Positions 38,477-46,990 of a stretch of DNA of 64,000 nucleotides are shown here, piece after piece. A program made the position numbers and the translations under genes. The DNA is taken from assembly GCF_003589925.1 (NCBI RefSeq), contig NZ_CP032382.1, positions 1,426,001-1,490,000 of the forward strand, read 5' to 3'. The stretch is from Chryseolinea soli (GTDB taxonomy: Bacteria > Bacteroidota > Bacteroidia > Cytophagales > Cyclobacteriaceae). Under the pieces are notes generated by a model. The model saw only the letters and a list, made by a program, of their open reading frames with translations. It searched no databases and had not been told where the DNA came from. Numbering within the stretch: the first letter of the stretch is position 1; each line of letters opens with the position of its first letter.

Positions 38477-38572
38477 GACCGGGTTCTTTCATCAAATGTG
38501 AAAAAACCACGGGATATGGATTGTCAGCTTGCCGACGAACGTGCTGTTTCCAGAAAATCGCTTCGAATATGG

Positions 38573-39253
38573 CTAATTCGAGTGATCAAGAAGATTGCCG
38601 GCGCCCACCGTCAAGGCAGAAGGCTGAAAAAGTTTCACTTCAACGTCCGCATTCTGCAACAACACCACGTCGCTGGTGTCGCCCAACACCTCGTCGATGA
38701 GGCCGAAGGCTTTTGCTTCGGGGGCGTTCAGAAACTTGTCGCGTAAAAAATATTCTTCGATTTCTTTCCAGGTGTGCCCGGAGTGTTTTCCCATGAGGTG
38801 GAACAGTTGGGTTTGAAGGCGCTCCTGTTCGCGCGTGGCGATGCGCACGTCCTCGGTGTATCCTTGCGCGCCGCCGCCGGTAGGATGCATGTGGATGGTG
38901 GCATGGGGCAGGGCCAACCGTTTCCCCTTGGCGCCCGACGCCAACAGGGCTGTGCCCATGCTGGCCGAAACCCCTACCGCAACCGTGGAAACCGGCGCCT
39001 GGATCATCTGCATCGCGTCGTAGATGGCCAACCCTGCATATACACTCCCTCCCGGACTATTTATATAGAGACTGATCTGGCTTTTCTGGTCGATGCTGTT
39101 CAGATACAACAGCTGGGCCACGATGACGTTGGCCACGGCGTCGTTTATTCCCGTCCCCAGGAACACAATTCGTTCTTTGAGCAAGAGGCTGTAGATGTCA
39201 TAGACTCGCTCGCCTCTTCCGCTGTTGTCGATCACCATCGGTATCATAGTCAT
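38573..39253 (-). CDS. clpP: ClpP-type serine peptidase in a sigma-factor operon
   Basis: 226-aa ClpP. The frame runs back to 39409, but homology begins at ATG 39253 (MTMIPMVIDNSGRGERVYDI). The triad is intact: Ser98 in GVSASMGTALLASG, His123 in HATIHMHP and Asp172 in LRDKFLNAPEAKAFGLIDEV. Other hallmarks are LLKERIVFLG and LYINSPGGSVYAGLAIYDAM. ClpP forms a barrel protease fed by AAA+ unfoldases. No trigger factor or clpX lies beside it; instead it begins 4 nt after an 89-aa gene that follows an ECF sigma factor gene. That suggests a dedicated paralogue acting on that sigma pathway, though it could also be the only ClpP of the cell. Confidence 0.93.
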   Translation of the reverse strand: MTMIPMVIDNSGRGERVYDIYSLLLKERIVFLGTGINDAVANVIVAQLLYLNSIDQKSQISLYINSPGGSVYAGLAIYDAMQMIQAPVSTVAVGVSASMGTALLASGAKGKRLALPHATIHMHPTGGGAQGYTEDVRIATREQERLQTQLFHLMGKHSGHTWKEIEEYFLRDKFLNAPEAKAFGLIDEVLGDTSDVVLLQNADVEVKLFQPSALTVGAGNLLDHSN

Positions 39254-39257
39254 GGGG

Positions 39258-39527
39258 TCAGGATTTAAAAAGTTGAAGAATCTGTTTTTGAAAATCCGCT
39301 TTCGCGGGATGGGTGAACAGGTGTTTATGGATGGTTTCCATTTTACGCTTGACGGTCTTGCGTTGTCGGAGCGCAAGCACGTCGTATATTTTTCGCAACC
39401 CGTAAACATTCCACCGCAGAGCCGGTTCGGTGATCAGTCTCGCTTGAAACACAAGTGACTCGGCCGGCGCCTGGGTTTTCAGAATGTGCTTTTCTGCCAA
39501 GCGAATGTCATTCAAGGAAGTCCTCAT
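39258..39527 (-). CDS. Small conserved protein between sigma factor and ClpP (possible sigma-pathway regulator)
   Basis: 89-aa protein, soluble, no signal or membrane segment, rich in Leu, Arg and Lys. Visible segments are AESLVFQARLITEPALRWNV, YGLRKIYDVLALRQRKTVKR and ETIHKHLFTHPAKADFQKQI ending LQLFKS. From memory this resembles short cytoplasmic proteins found after ECF sigma genes in Bacteroidota, but I know of no experimental role. Its start overlaps the sigma gene end by 20 nt and its stop is 4 nt from clpP, so all three are probably translated together. A role as anti-sigma-like switch or adaptor for ClpP is a hypothesis. Confidence 0.75.
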   Translation of the reverse strand: MRTSLNDIRLAEKHILKTQAPAESLVFQARLITEPALRWNVYGLRKIYDVLALRQRKTVKRKMETIHKHLFTHPAKADFQKQILQLFKS

Positions 39528-40059
39528 ACGAAATGGATTTATTTTTTACTTCATCCCTGACTTTCTCGAGACATTTATATTTCTGTACCGTGGCGGAATG
39601 CACAGATCCGAATCCCAGCTTTTGTGCCAACGCCTGGAGCGGCATCTTTTCATAATAGAAGGCCTGTAAAATATCGAGGCATTTTTTTCCAGTCCTCTCC
39701 AGCATCTGTAGCAACGTCGATGTATCTACAGTTGGGTAGTAATCCTCCGGTATCGCAATAGACGCTTCCATAGCATCCAGCGAAATGTGCCGACCCGATG
39801 TTTTGAATCGCTTCAACCAAAGATGTTTGGCGATGCCCAGCACGTAGGCCTCGGGCGAAGATTGAATATTAAAATGCTCCTCCGCATGCTTCTCATGAAA
39901 AATGACCAGGGCATCGTGAAAAATGTCCTTGGCGTCTTCGAACGAGCCGTTCATTTTGCTGACAAACCGGGCCACACCCGGGAAGGCGCTTTCATAGAGC
40001 GCCTCGAAGTCCATCGCTTCCCTACACAGGGTGGCGACAGGAATTGCCAATGCTTCCAT
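39508..40059 (-). CDS. ECF-type RNA polymerase sigma factor
   Basis: 183-aa sigma-70 family protein of the short ECF type with regions 2 and 4 only. Region 2: YESAFPGVARFVSKMNGSFE, DAKDIFHDALVIFHEK and PEAYVLGIAKHLWLKRFK. Region 4: LERTGKKCLDILQAFYYEKM followed by the helix-turn-helix MPLQALAQKLGFGSVHSAT and VQKYKCLEKVRDEV. ATG at 40059 is used; an internal ATG at 40014 (MDFEALYES) is a possible alternative. Its operon continues with an 89-aa protein and ClpP. No classical membrane anti-sigma (FecR or zinc-finger type) follows. Confidence 0.9.
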   Translation of the reverse strand: MEALAIPVATLCREAMDFEALYESAFPGVARFVSKMNGSFEDAKDIFHDALVIFHEKHAEEHFNIQSSPEAYVLGIAKHLWLKRFKTSGRHISLDAMEASIAIPEDYYPTVDTSTLLQMLERTGKKCLDILQAFYYEKMPLQALAQKLGFGSVHSATVQKYKCLEKVRDEVKNKSISYEDFLE

Positions 40060-40327
40060 AAAACCGTGTTTATTATATGTGCTCTAATAAAGGAATTTAT
40101 CACCGCTTCCGGATGAATATTTTTTCAGAAGCTTTGAATGGGCTTTGATTCAGGCTTGCCGACACGAGACAAAATGCGGACCCGACTGACGGCGGGGCTC
40201 ACCCTTATAGGCACGCTTGGCACCCGAAAAGGTTTCATGGCTGAAATGGATATTTCCCCCTTGCCCTGAATACGCCGTGGAGAGGGTTTAGCGGCGAGGC
40301 ACTTCTGATCCTTCGACTGGAGGAAAT

Positions 40328-40810
40328 TTACTTTGCCGATTCAGCCTTCTCGATGCGCAACCCCACGGCCGTGATGCCCTGAAGCGTGTCCATGCGCATA
40401 AATTGCTCGAACGTCACGGAGTACTTGCCCGGCGACTTAAATTGATAGTCCTTCAACATGAGGAACTGGTGATCATACAAGTCGCCGATACCGCTTTTGC
40501 CAAAAGGCTTGCCGGTCTTGGCATCAAACAAAAATTCACCCACCAGGTTCTTTTGTAATTCGCGTCCGGTAGAATCCTGGAGATAATAGGTATAGAAAAG
40601 CCGTGCGTAGGGATACGACACGGTGTTCCGGATGTTGCCGTAGAGATTATACTTTTGTTGAACGTTGGTGATCTCAAACTCGAACTTCGGTTTTTCTTTC
40701 ACCATCCAAACACGTTCGTTGAAGTCCGTATTATCTTCATACACCCGCTGGCTATCGCCACACGCCACCAGCAACGCTGCCAGGACGCATGCTGCAAAAA
40801 CTACTCTCAT
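40328..40810 (-). CDS. gldH: Gliding motility lipoprotein GldH
   Basis: 160-aa lipoprotein with signal MRVVFAACVLAALLVACGDS and Cys in LLVAC. The body matches GldH: QRVYEDNTDFNERVWMVKEK, FEFEITNVQQKYNLYGNIRN, YPYARLFYTYYLQDSTG and the DLYDHQFLMLKDYQFKSPGK region. GldH is needed for gliding and linked to type IX secretion in Flavobacterium. Its ATG overlaps the ricT stop by 4 nt, so purD-ricT-gldH are probably one operon. The 268-nt region after it holds no recognised gene. Confidence 0.9.
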   Translation of the reverse strand: MRVVFAACVLAALLVACGDSQRVYEDNTDFNERVWMVKEKPKFEFEITNVQQKYNLYGNIRNTVSYPYARLFYTYYLQDSTGRELQKNLVGEFLFDAKTGKPFGKSGIGDLYDHQFLMLKDYQFKSPGKYSVTFEQFMRMDTLQGITAVGLRIEKAESAK

Positions 40811-42291
40811 GACGGATTGCCGGGTTGATTACCATCGGGTTGATTGCCTGGCCGCGGGGGACGATTGCCCCGATCGCGATTACCGCCTCTATTGTCGCCG
40901 CCACCGCGCGGATTATCGCCGCCGCGTTGGCCCTCGCCGGTGTTGCCTCCACGCTGTCCACGGGGATGATTTCTTCCGCGATTACGGTGACCCCCTCCTT
41001 CTCCCCCTCCTTGCTTAGGACGTCCACCTTCAGGATTTCCTCCACCCTGGTTCTGGGGCCGCTGGCCTTGCGGGTTTCCTCCACCCGAATTTTGTGGACG
41101 CGGGCCACCTTGTTGTTGATTACCTCCGCGTGGTCCGCCGGCATTGGCTTGCGGAGCGCTACCCTCGGGAGCGTTGCCACCACCGCCTCTTTTCTTTTTG
41201 CGTTTCTTGGACGACGACTTGCCTTTGAATTTCTGATCCATCCGCGCCAGGTCACTGTTCAACGTGGCTACAGGAATTTTTTCTGCCACTACATCCTGAT
41301 CCAGGTTGGCCGGTTTTTTTCCTTCGCGGTTCATGCTCAGAATCTGGTTCACGCGCTCGATGTTGAGCGGGTACCAGGTGTTCTCTTCCGTGAAGCCGAA
41401 CCACATGATCTTTCTGAAAATGTCTGTCTTTTGCAGCGTGGCTTCTCCCTTTTCAGTGAGCAGCGGGCCTTCTATTTTCGGGATGTCTTCGAGGGCATCC
41501 ATGTAGGTCTCCAACTCGTAGTTGAGGCAACACTTCAATCTTCCGCATTGACCCGAAAGCTTGCTGGGGTTGAGCGAAAGATTCTGATAACGCGCCGCAC
41601 TGGTCGCCACGTTCTTGAAATCACTGAGCCAGGTGGAGCAGCACAATTCTCTTCCGCACACGCCAATGCCACCCAATCGTCCGGCTTCCTGGCGGAGGCT
41701 GATCTGCCGCATTTCCACGCGGATCTTAAATTCGCCGGCCAGTATTTTAATGAGCTCGCGGAAATCCACGCGATCGTCGGCAGAGTAAAAGAAGGTGGCT
41801 TTGATGTTGTCGGCCTGGTATTCGATGTCGGACAGCTTCATGTCCAGCTTCAGGTCGCGGATGATCTCCCGGGTGCGGTAGAGCGTGGGGAGCTCGCGTT
41901 TTTTTACTTCCTCAAATTTCTCGAGGTCTTTCTGGTGGGCGAGGCGATAGATCTTTTTGATCTCGCCATCGTTGGCCACTTTTTTCTTTTGCATTTGCAG
42001 CCGCACCAATTCACCCTGCATCGACACGTAGCCGATATGGTGACCGTTGGGCACCTCCACCACCACGGCATCGCCGGTGGTGAGTTGAAGTTTTTCTGTA
42101 TTGCGATGAAATTCCTTGCGACCGTTTTTGAAGCGTACTTCAACGATGTTAAATCTATCTTCCGTCGGCATGTCCATGTTCGACAGCCAATCGAATACGT
42201 TCATCTTGTTGCATCCACCGGTGCCACAGGCGCCGTTGTTTTTGCAGCCAGTCACGGTTCCACCTTTTGTTGTTCCACACGAGCATCCCAT
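40807..42291 (-). CDS. ricT: PSP1-domain protein (RicT/YaaT-like) with Gly-rich C-terminal tail
   Basis: 494-aa protein. The PSP1 domain (about 45-290) includes FNIVEVRFKNGRKEFHRN, FFYSADDRVDFRELIKILAG and the Cys-rich core GIGVCGRELCCSTWLSDFKN plus SGQCGRLKCCLNYELETYMD, which bind iron-sulfur clusters in RicT, part of the RicAFT complex that affects RNA processing in Bacillus. An extra N-terminal Cys cluster (MGCSCGTTKGG, GACGTGGCNK) is present. From about residue 355 there is a ~140-residue low-complexity tail of Gly, Asn, Gln, Arg and Pro with RGG-like units, preceded by a basic KRKKKRGGG stretch. It sits between purD (4 nt) and gldH. Confidence 0.9.
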   Translation of the reverse strand: MGCSCGTTKGGTVTGCKNNGACGTGGCNKMNVFDWLSNMDMPTEDRFNIVEVRFKNGRKEFHRNTEKLQLTTGDAVVVEVPNGHHIGYVSMQGELVRLQMQKKKVANDGEIKKIYRLAHQKDLEKFEEVKKRELPTLYRTREIIRDLKLDMKLSDIEYQADNIKATFFYSADDRVDFRELIKILAGEFKIRVEMRQISLRQEAGRLGGIGVCGRELCCSTWLSDFKNVATSAARYQNLSLNPSKLSGQCGRLKCCLNYELETYMDALEDIPKIEGPLLTEKGEATLQKTDIFRKIMWFGFTEENTWYPLNIERVNQILSMNREGKKPANLDQDVVAEKIPVATLNSDLARMDQKFKGKSSSKKRKKKRGGGGNAPEGSAPQANAGGPRGGNQQQGGPRPQNSGGGNPQGQRPQNQGGGNPEGGRPKQGGGEGGGHRNRGRNHPRGQRGGNTGEGQRGGDNPRGGGDNRGGNRDRGNRPPRPGNQPDGNQPGNPS

Positions 42292-42295
42292 GACG

Positions 42296-43582
42296 TTATC
42301 CTTTATAGTTCATTAAGTCCTGTCCAATGTCCTTGCGGTAATAGAGTCCGTCCCACTCAATGTGGGCGGCAGTTTGATAGGCCTGGTCGCGCGCTTCGGT
42401 GAGCGAGTTTCCTTTGCCCGACACGGCCAGCACACGGCCGCCGTCTGTCAATATCCCTTCGCCATGTTTCTTTGTTCCCGCATGAAACACGAGCGCCTTT
42501 CCATCTTTTTCTAGACCGCGGATCACTTTTCCTTTTTCATAATCCCCGGGGTAACCACCCGAAACCAACGCTATGGTTACTGCGTGATGGTCGTCGATCT
42601 CGATCTGCTTGCCTTTCATTTCGCCCTTGGCAGACGCCACCAGCAATTCCACCAGGTCGCTCTTGATCCGTGGCATGACGGCCTGGGTCTCCGGGTCGCC
42701 CATGCGGGCGTTGTATTCAATCACGAAGGGATTGCCCCCCACGTTCATGATGCCGACAAAAATAAAGCCTTTATAGTCGATGCCCTCGTGTATGAGGCCG
42801 GCGATGGTGGGCTTTACCACTTCTTCTTCGATCCTTTTCATGAAGGCCGCGTCGGCAAATACGACGGGCGAAACAGCGCCCATCCCCCCGGTGTTGGGGC
42901 CCAGGTCGCCCTCGCCGATGCGTTTATAGTCTTTTGCTTCCGGCAGGATCACATAGTCCTTGCCGTCGGTGAGCACAAAAACGGAAAGCTCGATGCCGTT
43001 GAGAAATTCTTCGATGAGCACCTTGGCGCTGGCCTGGCCGAACCGCTTGTTGATGAGCATTTCCTTCACCACGGCCTTGGCTTCGCCCTGGCTGAGGCTG
43101 ATGATCACGCCTTTGCCGGCGGCCAGCCCGTCGGCCTTGAGCACGATGGGGGGCTTGCAACTGGAGATATAGTCAAAGGCTTGGTCAAGGTCGGAGGCCG
43201 AAAAGGTTCTTGCTTTGGCGGTAGGGATGTTGTGGCGGAGCATGAACCGCTTGGAGAAGTCCTTGCTGCCTTCCAGTTGGGCGCCCTGGGTGTCGGGGCC
43301 AACCATTAAGATCGAGCGGAGGCTGGGATCGTTCTGGAAATAGTCACGGATGCCTTTCACGAGGGGGCCTTCGGGGCCAACCACTACCAGTTGCACGTTG
43401 TTGGCCGTGCAAAATTTGCCCAGCGAGGCAAAATCGTCTACATCGATGGCTACATTCTCAGCAATGGAGGCTGTGCCCGCATTTCCGGGGGCTACGAAAA
43501 TCTTTTCGCAAAGGGGACTTTGCCGGATTTTCCAAGCCAGCGCATGTTCGCGACCACCATTACCAATCACCAATATATTCAT
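42296..43582 (-). CDS. purD: Phosphoribosylamine-glycine ligase
   Basis: 428-aa ATP-grasp enzyme of purine biosynthesis (GAR synthetase). Landmarks: MNILVIGNGGREHALAWKIR, VAPGNAGTASIAENVAI, VVGPEGPLVKGI, the ATP-grasp PIVLKADGLAAGKGVIISLS, the GEGDLGPNTGGMGAVSPVVF motif and the catalytic IEYNARMGDPETQAVMPRIK. Standard length. An exact -7 box lies upstream (43605-43612). It is the first gene of a purD-ricT-gldH operon. Confidence 0.98.
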   Translation of the reverse strand: MNILVIGNGGREHALAWKIRQSPLCEKIFVAPGNAGTASIAENVAIDVDDFASLGKFCTANNVQLVVVGPEGPLVKGIRDYFQNDPSLRSILMVGPDTQGAQLEGSKDFSKRFMLRHNIPTAKARTFSASDLDQAFDYISSCKPPIVLKADGLAAGKGVIISLSQGEAKAVVKEMLINKRFGQASAKVLIEEFLNGIELSVFVLTDGKDYVILPEAKDYKRIGEGDLGPNTGGMGAVSPVVFADAAFMKRIEEEVVKPTIAGLIHEGIDYKGFIFVGIMNVGGNPFVIEYNARMGDPETQAVMPRIKSDLVELLVASAKGEMKGKQIEIDDHHAVTIALVSGGYPGDYEKGKVIRGLEKDGKALVFHAGTKKHGEGILTDGGRVLAVSGKGNSLTEARDQAYQTAAHIEWDGLYYRKDIGQDLMNYKG

Positions 43583-43604
43583 GGATTCAATTTCGGTTGA
43601 ATCC

Positions 43605-43612
43605 CAAAGATA
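43605..43612 (-). promoter_or_regulatory. Exact -7 box upstream of purD
   Basis: Minus-strand TATCTTTG, about 22-29 nt before ATG 43582. A T-rich but non-consensus -33 region lies 18-19 nt upstream. Confidence 0.55.
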
Positions 43613-43641
43613 GCCGCGAAATCTTTGAAATAAAAAATCAA

Positions 43642-43673
43642 TAAAAAACCTTCCGGCGTTGATTCCGGAAGGT
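43642..43673 (-). terminator. Rho-independent terminator after recQ
   Basis: Perfect stem ACCTTCCGG/CCGGAAGGT (43648-43656 with 43665-43673), 8-nt loop, then T6 on the minus strand. It lies 20 nt past the recQ stop. Confidence 0.9.
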
Positions 43674-43692
43674 CAGTATATGTGGGAAGAGC

Positions 43693-45921
43693 TTAATTGG
43701 CGTACTCCGACATGAACTTGATGCGCATCATCCGCACCTCCTCCTCCGAGTAGTCGGCCATGGAGCCGTCGTTGAGGGCTTCGGAGAGGCTGTCGGTTTC
43801 GGCGTTCATGAAATAATCGTGGATGTCGTCCTGCTTGTGCGCGTCGATCACCTGGTCTATATAATAGGTCAGGTTGAGCTTCGTACCCGAGTAGCAAATG
43901 TTCTCGATCTCGGTCAGCAACTCCTCAAAAGAGATCCGTGCCTTTTCGGCGATCTCCTCCAGGTCTACCTTGCGGTCGATCTGTTGGATGATGAGGATCT
44001 TTGTTTTTGACTTATTGACCGACGATTTGATGACCACTTCGTTGGCCGTCTCGATCTCGTTTTCGTCTACGTACTTCTGGATCACCTCCAGGAACTCAGC
44101 TCCGAACTTGTTCACCTTGCCCATGCCCACGCCGTTCACCTGGGCGAGGTCGTCCTTGGTGGTGGGATAGGTCGTGGCCATTTCTTCGAGCGACGGGTCC
44201 TGGAAGATCACGTATGGCGGAAGGCTCTTTTCCTTTGCCATTTTCTTACGCAAGGTCTTCAGGATCTCGAACAGCTTCACGTCATACGCTTTGGTATTGA
44301 CGGGCTTGTCGTTCGATTCTTCTTCTTCGTCTACCTCCGTCGTGAAGTCGTGGTCGCGGGCCAGCTCAATGGCATGCGGTTTCTTCAAAAATTTCTCGCC
44401 TCTCTCGGAGATCTTCAGCGCACCAATATTGTCGATGTCTTTTTCGAGGTATTGATAGATCAGCGTTTGGCGGATGACCGACTTCCAATAGTCGGCGTCC
44501 TCTTCGGCGCCCTTGCCATAAACGGCCAGGTCGAAGTGTCCATAGCTTTTCACGTATTCGTCTTCCACACCGCGGATCACGTTCACGAGGTGGTTCAGGC
44601 CGAAGCGTTCGTTGGTTTGCTTCACGGTTTGCAGCACGAGCTTCACGGCTTCCGTGCCATCGAAGCGTTCGCGGGGATGTACGCAGTTGTCGCACATGCC
44701 GCAATTCTCTTGTGTATATTCTTCGCCGAAATAGTGCAGCAATTGTCTTCTGCGGCACACTGGTGACTCGGCGTAGTATTCCATCTCCTGCAACAAGATG
44801 CGCGCATTCTCGCGCTCTTGTACGGGCTTGTCTTTGTTGAACTTTTCGAGCTTGTTCAGATCGTTATGGCTGTAGAACATTAAACAAAGTCCTTCCAATC
44901 CATCGCGTCCGCCGCGGCCGGTTTCCTGATAGTATCCTTCCAACGACTTGGGAACATCGTAGTGCACGACAAACCGAACATCGGGTTTGTCGATACCCAT
45001 GCCAAAGGCGATGGTGGCCACGATGATGTCTACTTCTTCGTTCAGGAAGTCGTCCTGGTTCTTCATACGCACGTCGGGATCGAGACCGGCGTGATAGGGA
45101 GCGGCTTTGAAGCCGTTCACATTCAACAGCTGGGCGATCTCTTCCACTTTCTTGCGGCTGAGGCAATAGATCACGCCGGACTTGCCTTTGTGATCTTTCA
45201 GGAATTTGATGAGTTGCTTCTTTGTCTCTTTCTTGGGACGAACTTCGTAGTACAGGTTCTTGCGGTTAAAAGAAGAGATGAACACATCGGCTTCTTCCAT
45301 CTGCAGGTTCTTCTGAATGTCCAACTGAACCTTTGGCGTCGCGGTCGCGGTGAGTGCGATCACGGGCATGTCGCCGAGGTTTTGGATCATGGTTTTGATC
45401 TTCCGGTATTCCGGGCGGAAGTCGTGTCCCCATTCCGAAATACAGTGGGCTTCATCGATCGCGACAAAAGCGACGTTGACCTTCTTGAGAAAGTCGATGG
45501 TCTCTTCTTTGTTGAGCGACTCGGGTGCTACATAGAGTAGCTTCACCACGCCGTTCATACAATCCTTCTTCAGTCGGGTGATCTCGCCTTTGCTGAGGGT
45601 GGAGTTTAGGAAGCGTGCGTTGACACCGTACGCGTTCATTTGATCGACCTGGTTTTTCATCAACGCGATGAGCGGTGAGATCACAATGGCCAATCCTTCT
45701 CTGAGCATGGCGGGAAGCTGGTAACACAGTGATTTACCAGCGCCGGTGGGCATAATTACGAATGTATTCTTTCCATCCAGCAAATTCCGAATGATCGTCT
45801 CTTGATTTCCGCGGAACTGGCTGTAACCGAATATTTCTTTTAATCTCTCTTTGAGTGCATCTTTCTCTTCGACCAACATCATACTATCTTGATAAGAACC
45901 TAAAATTGTATCTTTGTCCAT
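43693..45921 (-). CDS. recQ: ATP-dependent DNA helicase RecQ
   Basis: 742-aa superfamily 2 helicase. Motif I is PTGAGKSLCYQLPA, motif II is DEAHCISEWGHDFRPEY and motif VI includes QETGRGGRDGLEG. The zinc-binding part is CRRRQLLHYFGEEYTQENCG with CDNC. An RQC winged-helix region follows, then an HRDC domain (about 535-610, LAQVNGVGMGKVNKFGAEFL). A further ~120 residues after HRDC make it longer than E. coli RecQ (about 610 aa); this C-terminal helical part occurs in other Bacteroidota RecQs. It unwinds forked and recombination intermediates. The ATG at 45921 lies directly at a predicted start site. Confidence 0.96.
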   Translation of the reverse strand: MDKDTILGSYQDSMMLVEEKDALKERLKEIFGYSQFRGNQETIIRNLLDGKNTFVIMPTGAGKSLCYQLPAMLREGLAIVISPLIALMKNQVDQMNAYGVNARFLNSTLSKGEITRLKKDCMNGVVKLLYVAPESLNKEETIDFLKKVNVAFVAIDEAHCISEWGHDFRPEYRKIKTMIQNLGDMPVIALTATATPKVQLDIQKNLQMEEADVFISSFNRKNLYYEVRPKKETKKQLIKFLKDHKGKSGVIYCLSRKKVEEIAQLLNVNGFKAAPYHAGLDPDVRMKNQDDFLNEEVDIIVATIAFGMGIDKPDVRFVVHYDVPKSLEGYYQETGRGGRDGLEGLCLMFYSHNDLNKLEKFNKDKPVQERENARILLQEMEYYAESPVCRRRQLLHYFGEEYTQENCGMCDNCVHPRERFDGTEAVKLVLQTVKQTNERFGLNHLVNVIRGVEDEYVKSYGHFDLAVYGKGAEEDADYWKSVIRQTLIYQYLEKDIDNIGALKISERGEKFLKKPHAIELARDHDFTTEVDEEEESNDKPVNTKAYDVKLFEILKTLRKKMAKEKSLPPYVIFQDPSLEEMATTYPTTKDDLAQVNGVGMGKVNKFGAEFLEVIQKYVDENEIETANEVVIKSSVNKSKTKILIIQQIDRKVDLEEIAEKARISFEELLTEIENICYSGTKLNLTYYIDQVIDAHKQDDIHDYFMNAETDSLSEALNDGSMADYSEEEVRMMRIKFMSEYAN
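45909..45916 (+). promoter_or_regulatory. Exact -7 box for the arabinose-5-phosphate isomerase gene
   Basis: TATCTTTG, overlapping the recQ N-terminal codons. A TTG lies 17 nt upstream (45889-45891). Predicted leader about 25-30 nt to the TTG start codon at 45949. Confidence 0.55.
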
Positions 45922-45926
45922 GTAGA

Positions 45927-45934
45927 CAAAGCTA
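45927..45934 (-). promoter_or_regulatory. Exact -7 box for recQ, overlapping the divergent promoter
   Basis: Minus-strand TAGCTTTG ends 5 nt from the recQ ATG, implying a leaderless or near-leaderless transcript. The 20-bp inverted repeat CTTTGTC-6-GACAAAG (45912-45931) links this box with the divergent -7 box. Confidence 0.5.
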
Positions 45935-45948
45935 ACTTTGAAAAGGAA

Positions 45949-46917
45949 TTGAATTTAGTAAAAAATATCAAAAAAATTGCACGAGATGTATTAATAAATG
46001 AATCTCTGGCAATCCAACAACTCACCAATTTTATCGACGACAATTTTGAAGCCTGCGTGAAAGAAATTTATTCCGCAAAAGGCCGTGTTGTCATTACAGG
46101 CGTTGGCAAAAGCGCCATTGTAGCCAATAAAATTGTTGCCACGCTAAACTCTACGGGAACCCCTGCGCTCTTCATGCACGCAGCTGATGCGATACATGGC
46201 GATCTTGGAATGATACAATCGGAAGACATTGTGATCTGTATCTCTAAAAGCGGCAACACGCCGGAGATCAAAGTGCTGGTCCCGTTACTCAAACGTAGAG
46301 GATCAAAGCTTGTTGCCTTGGTGAGCAATGTAAATTCATATCTTGGTCAACAAGCCGATTTCATTTTAAATGCAACGATTGCAGAAGAAGCTTGTCCCAA
46401 CAATCTCGCACCGACCACGAGCACCACAGCCCACATGGCGTTGGGTGATGCGCTTGCCATTTGTCTCCTTGATCTTCGTAATTTTACGAGCCGCGATTTT
46501 GCCGAATACCATCCCGGTGGTTCGCTGGGCAAACAATTGTATTTGAAAGTATCCGATATCTATCTTCATAACGAGCTACCGCTCGTGGGCCCCGACGCGC
46601 CGCTGAAGGACGTAATCATCGAAATTTCGTCCAAAAGACTTGGTTGCACGGCCGTTGTGGACAACGACAAAAATTTGCTGGGCATCATCACGGATGGCGA
46701 TTTGCGACGGATGCTGGAGAAAAGCACCAGCCTGCAAGACGTTAAGGCCCGTGACATTATGACACGCTCACCTAAAAAAATTGAAAAAGATGAATTTGCG
46801 GCCAAAGCCTTACATGACATGCAGGAAGCCGGCATCACACAGTTGGTGGTCATGGACGGCGAAAAAATAGCCGGATTTGTTCATTTACACGATCTTTTAA
46901 AAGAAGGAATTGTGTAA
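45949..46917 (+). CDS. kdsD: KpsF/GutQ-type D-arabinose-5-phosphate isomerase
   Basis: 322-aa sugar isomerase that makes arabinose 5-phosphate for Kdo, an LPS/capsule sugar. The SIS domain (about 35-180) has GRVVITGVGKSAIVANKIVA, IHGDLGMIQSEDIVICISKS and TTSTTAHMALGDALAICLLD. Two CBS domains follow (ISSKRLGCTAVVDNDKNLLG and the FAAKALHDMQEAGITQLVVM part). The start codon is TTG at 45949 (Met-Asn-Leu-Val-Lys), the only sensible start in frame. It precedes a nucleotide-sugar gene, which supports an envelope polysaccharide role. Confidence 0.93.
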   Translation: MNLVKNIKKIARDVLINESLAIQQLTNFIDDNFEACVKEIYSAKGRVVITGVGKSAIVANKIVATLNSTGTPALFMHAADAIHGDLGMIQSEDIVICISKSGNTPEIKVLVPLLKRRGSKLVALVSNVNSYLGQQADFILNATIAEEACPNNLAPTTSTTAHMALGDALAICLLDLRNFTSRDFAEYHPGGSLGKQLYLKVSDIYLHNELPLVGPDAPLKDVIIEISSKRLGCTAVVDNDKNLLGIITDGDLRRMLEKSTSLQDVKARDIMTRSPKKIEKDEFAAKALHDMQEAGITQLVVMDGEKIAGFVHLHDLLKEGIV

Positions 46918-46990
46918 AATACATGAAAAGACTTTCAAAAGATTCTGCGACTAGCGTTTTTTGCAAAACCTATTACATCTCATTAACTAA

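Noticed and set aside
40060..40327. Possible small gene or RNA upstream of the sigma operon
   Set aside because: No start with a convincing frame, no tRNA-like or hairpin-terminator pattern was found in the 268 nt.
40825..42402. 525-codon open frame antisense to ricT and purD start
   Set aside because: A product of the GC-rich repetitive tail and codon bias of ricT; no recognisable domains.
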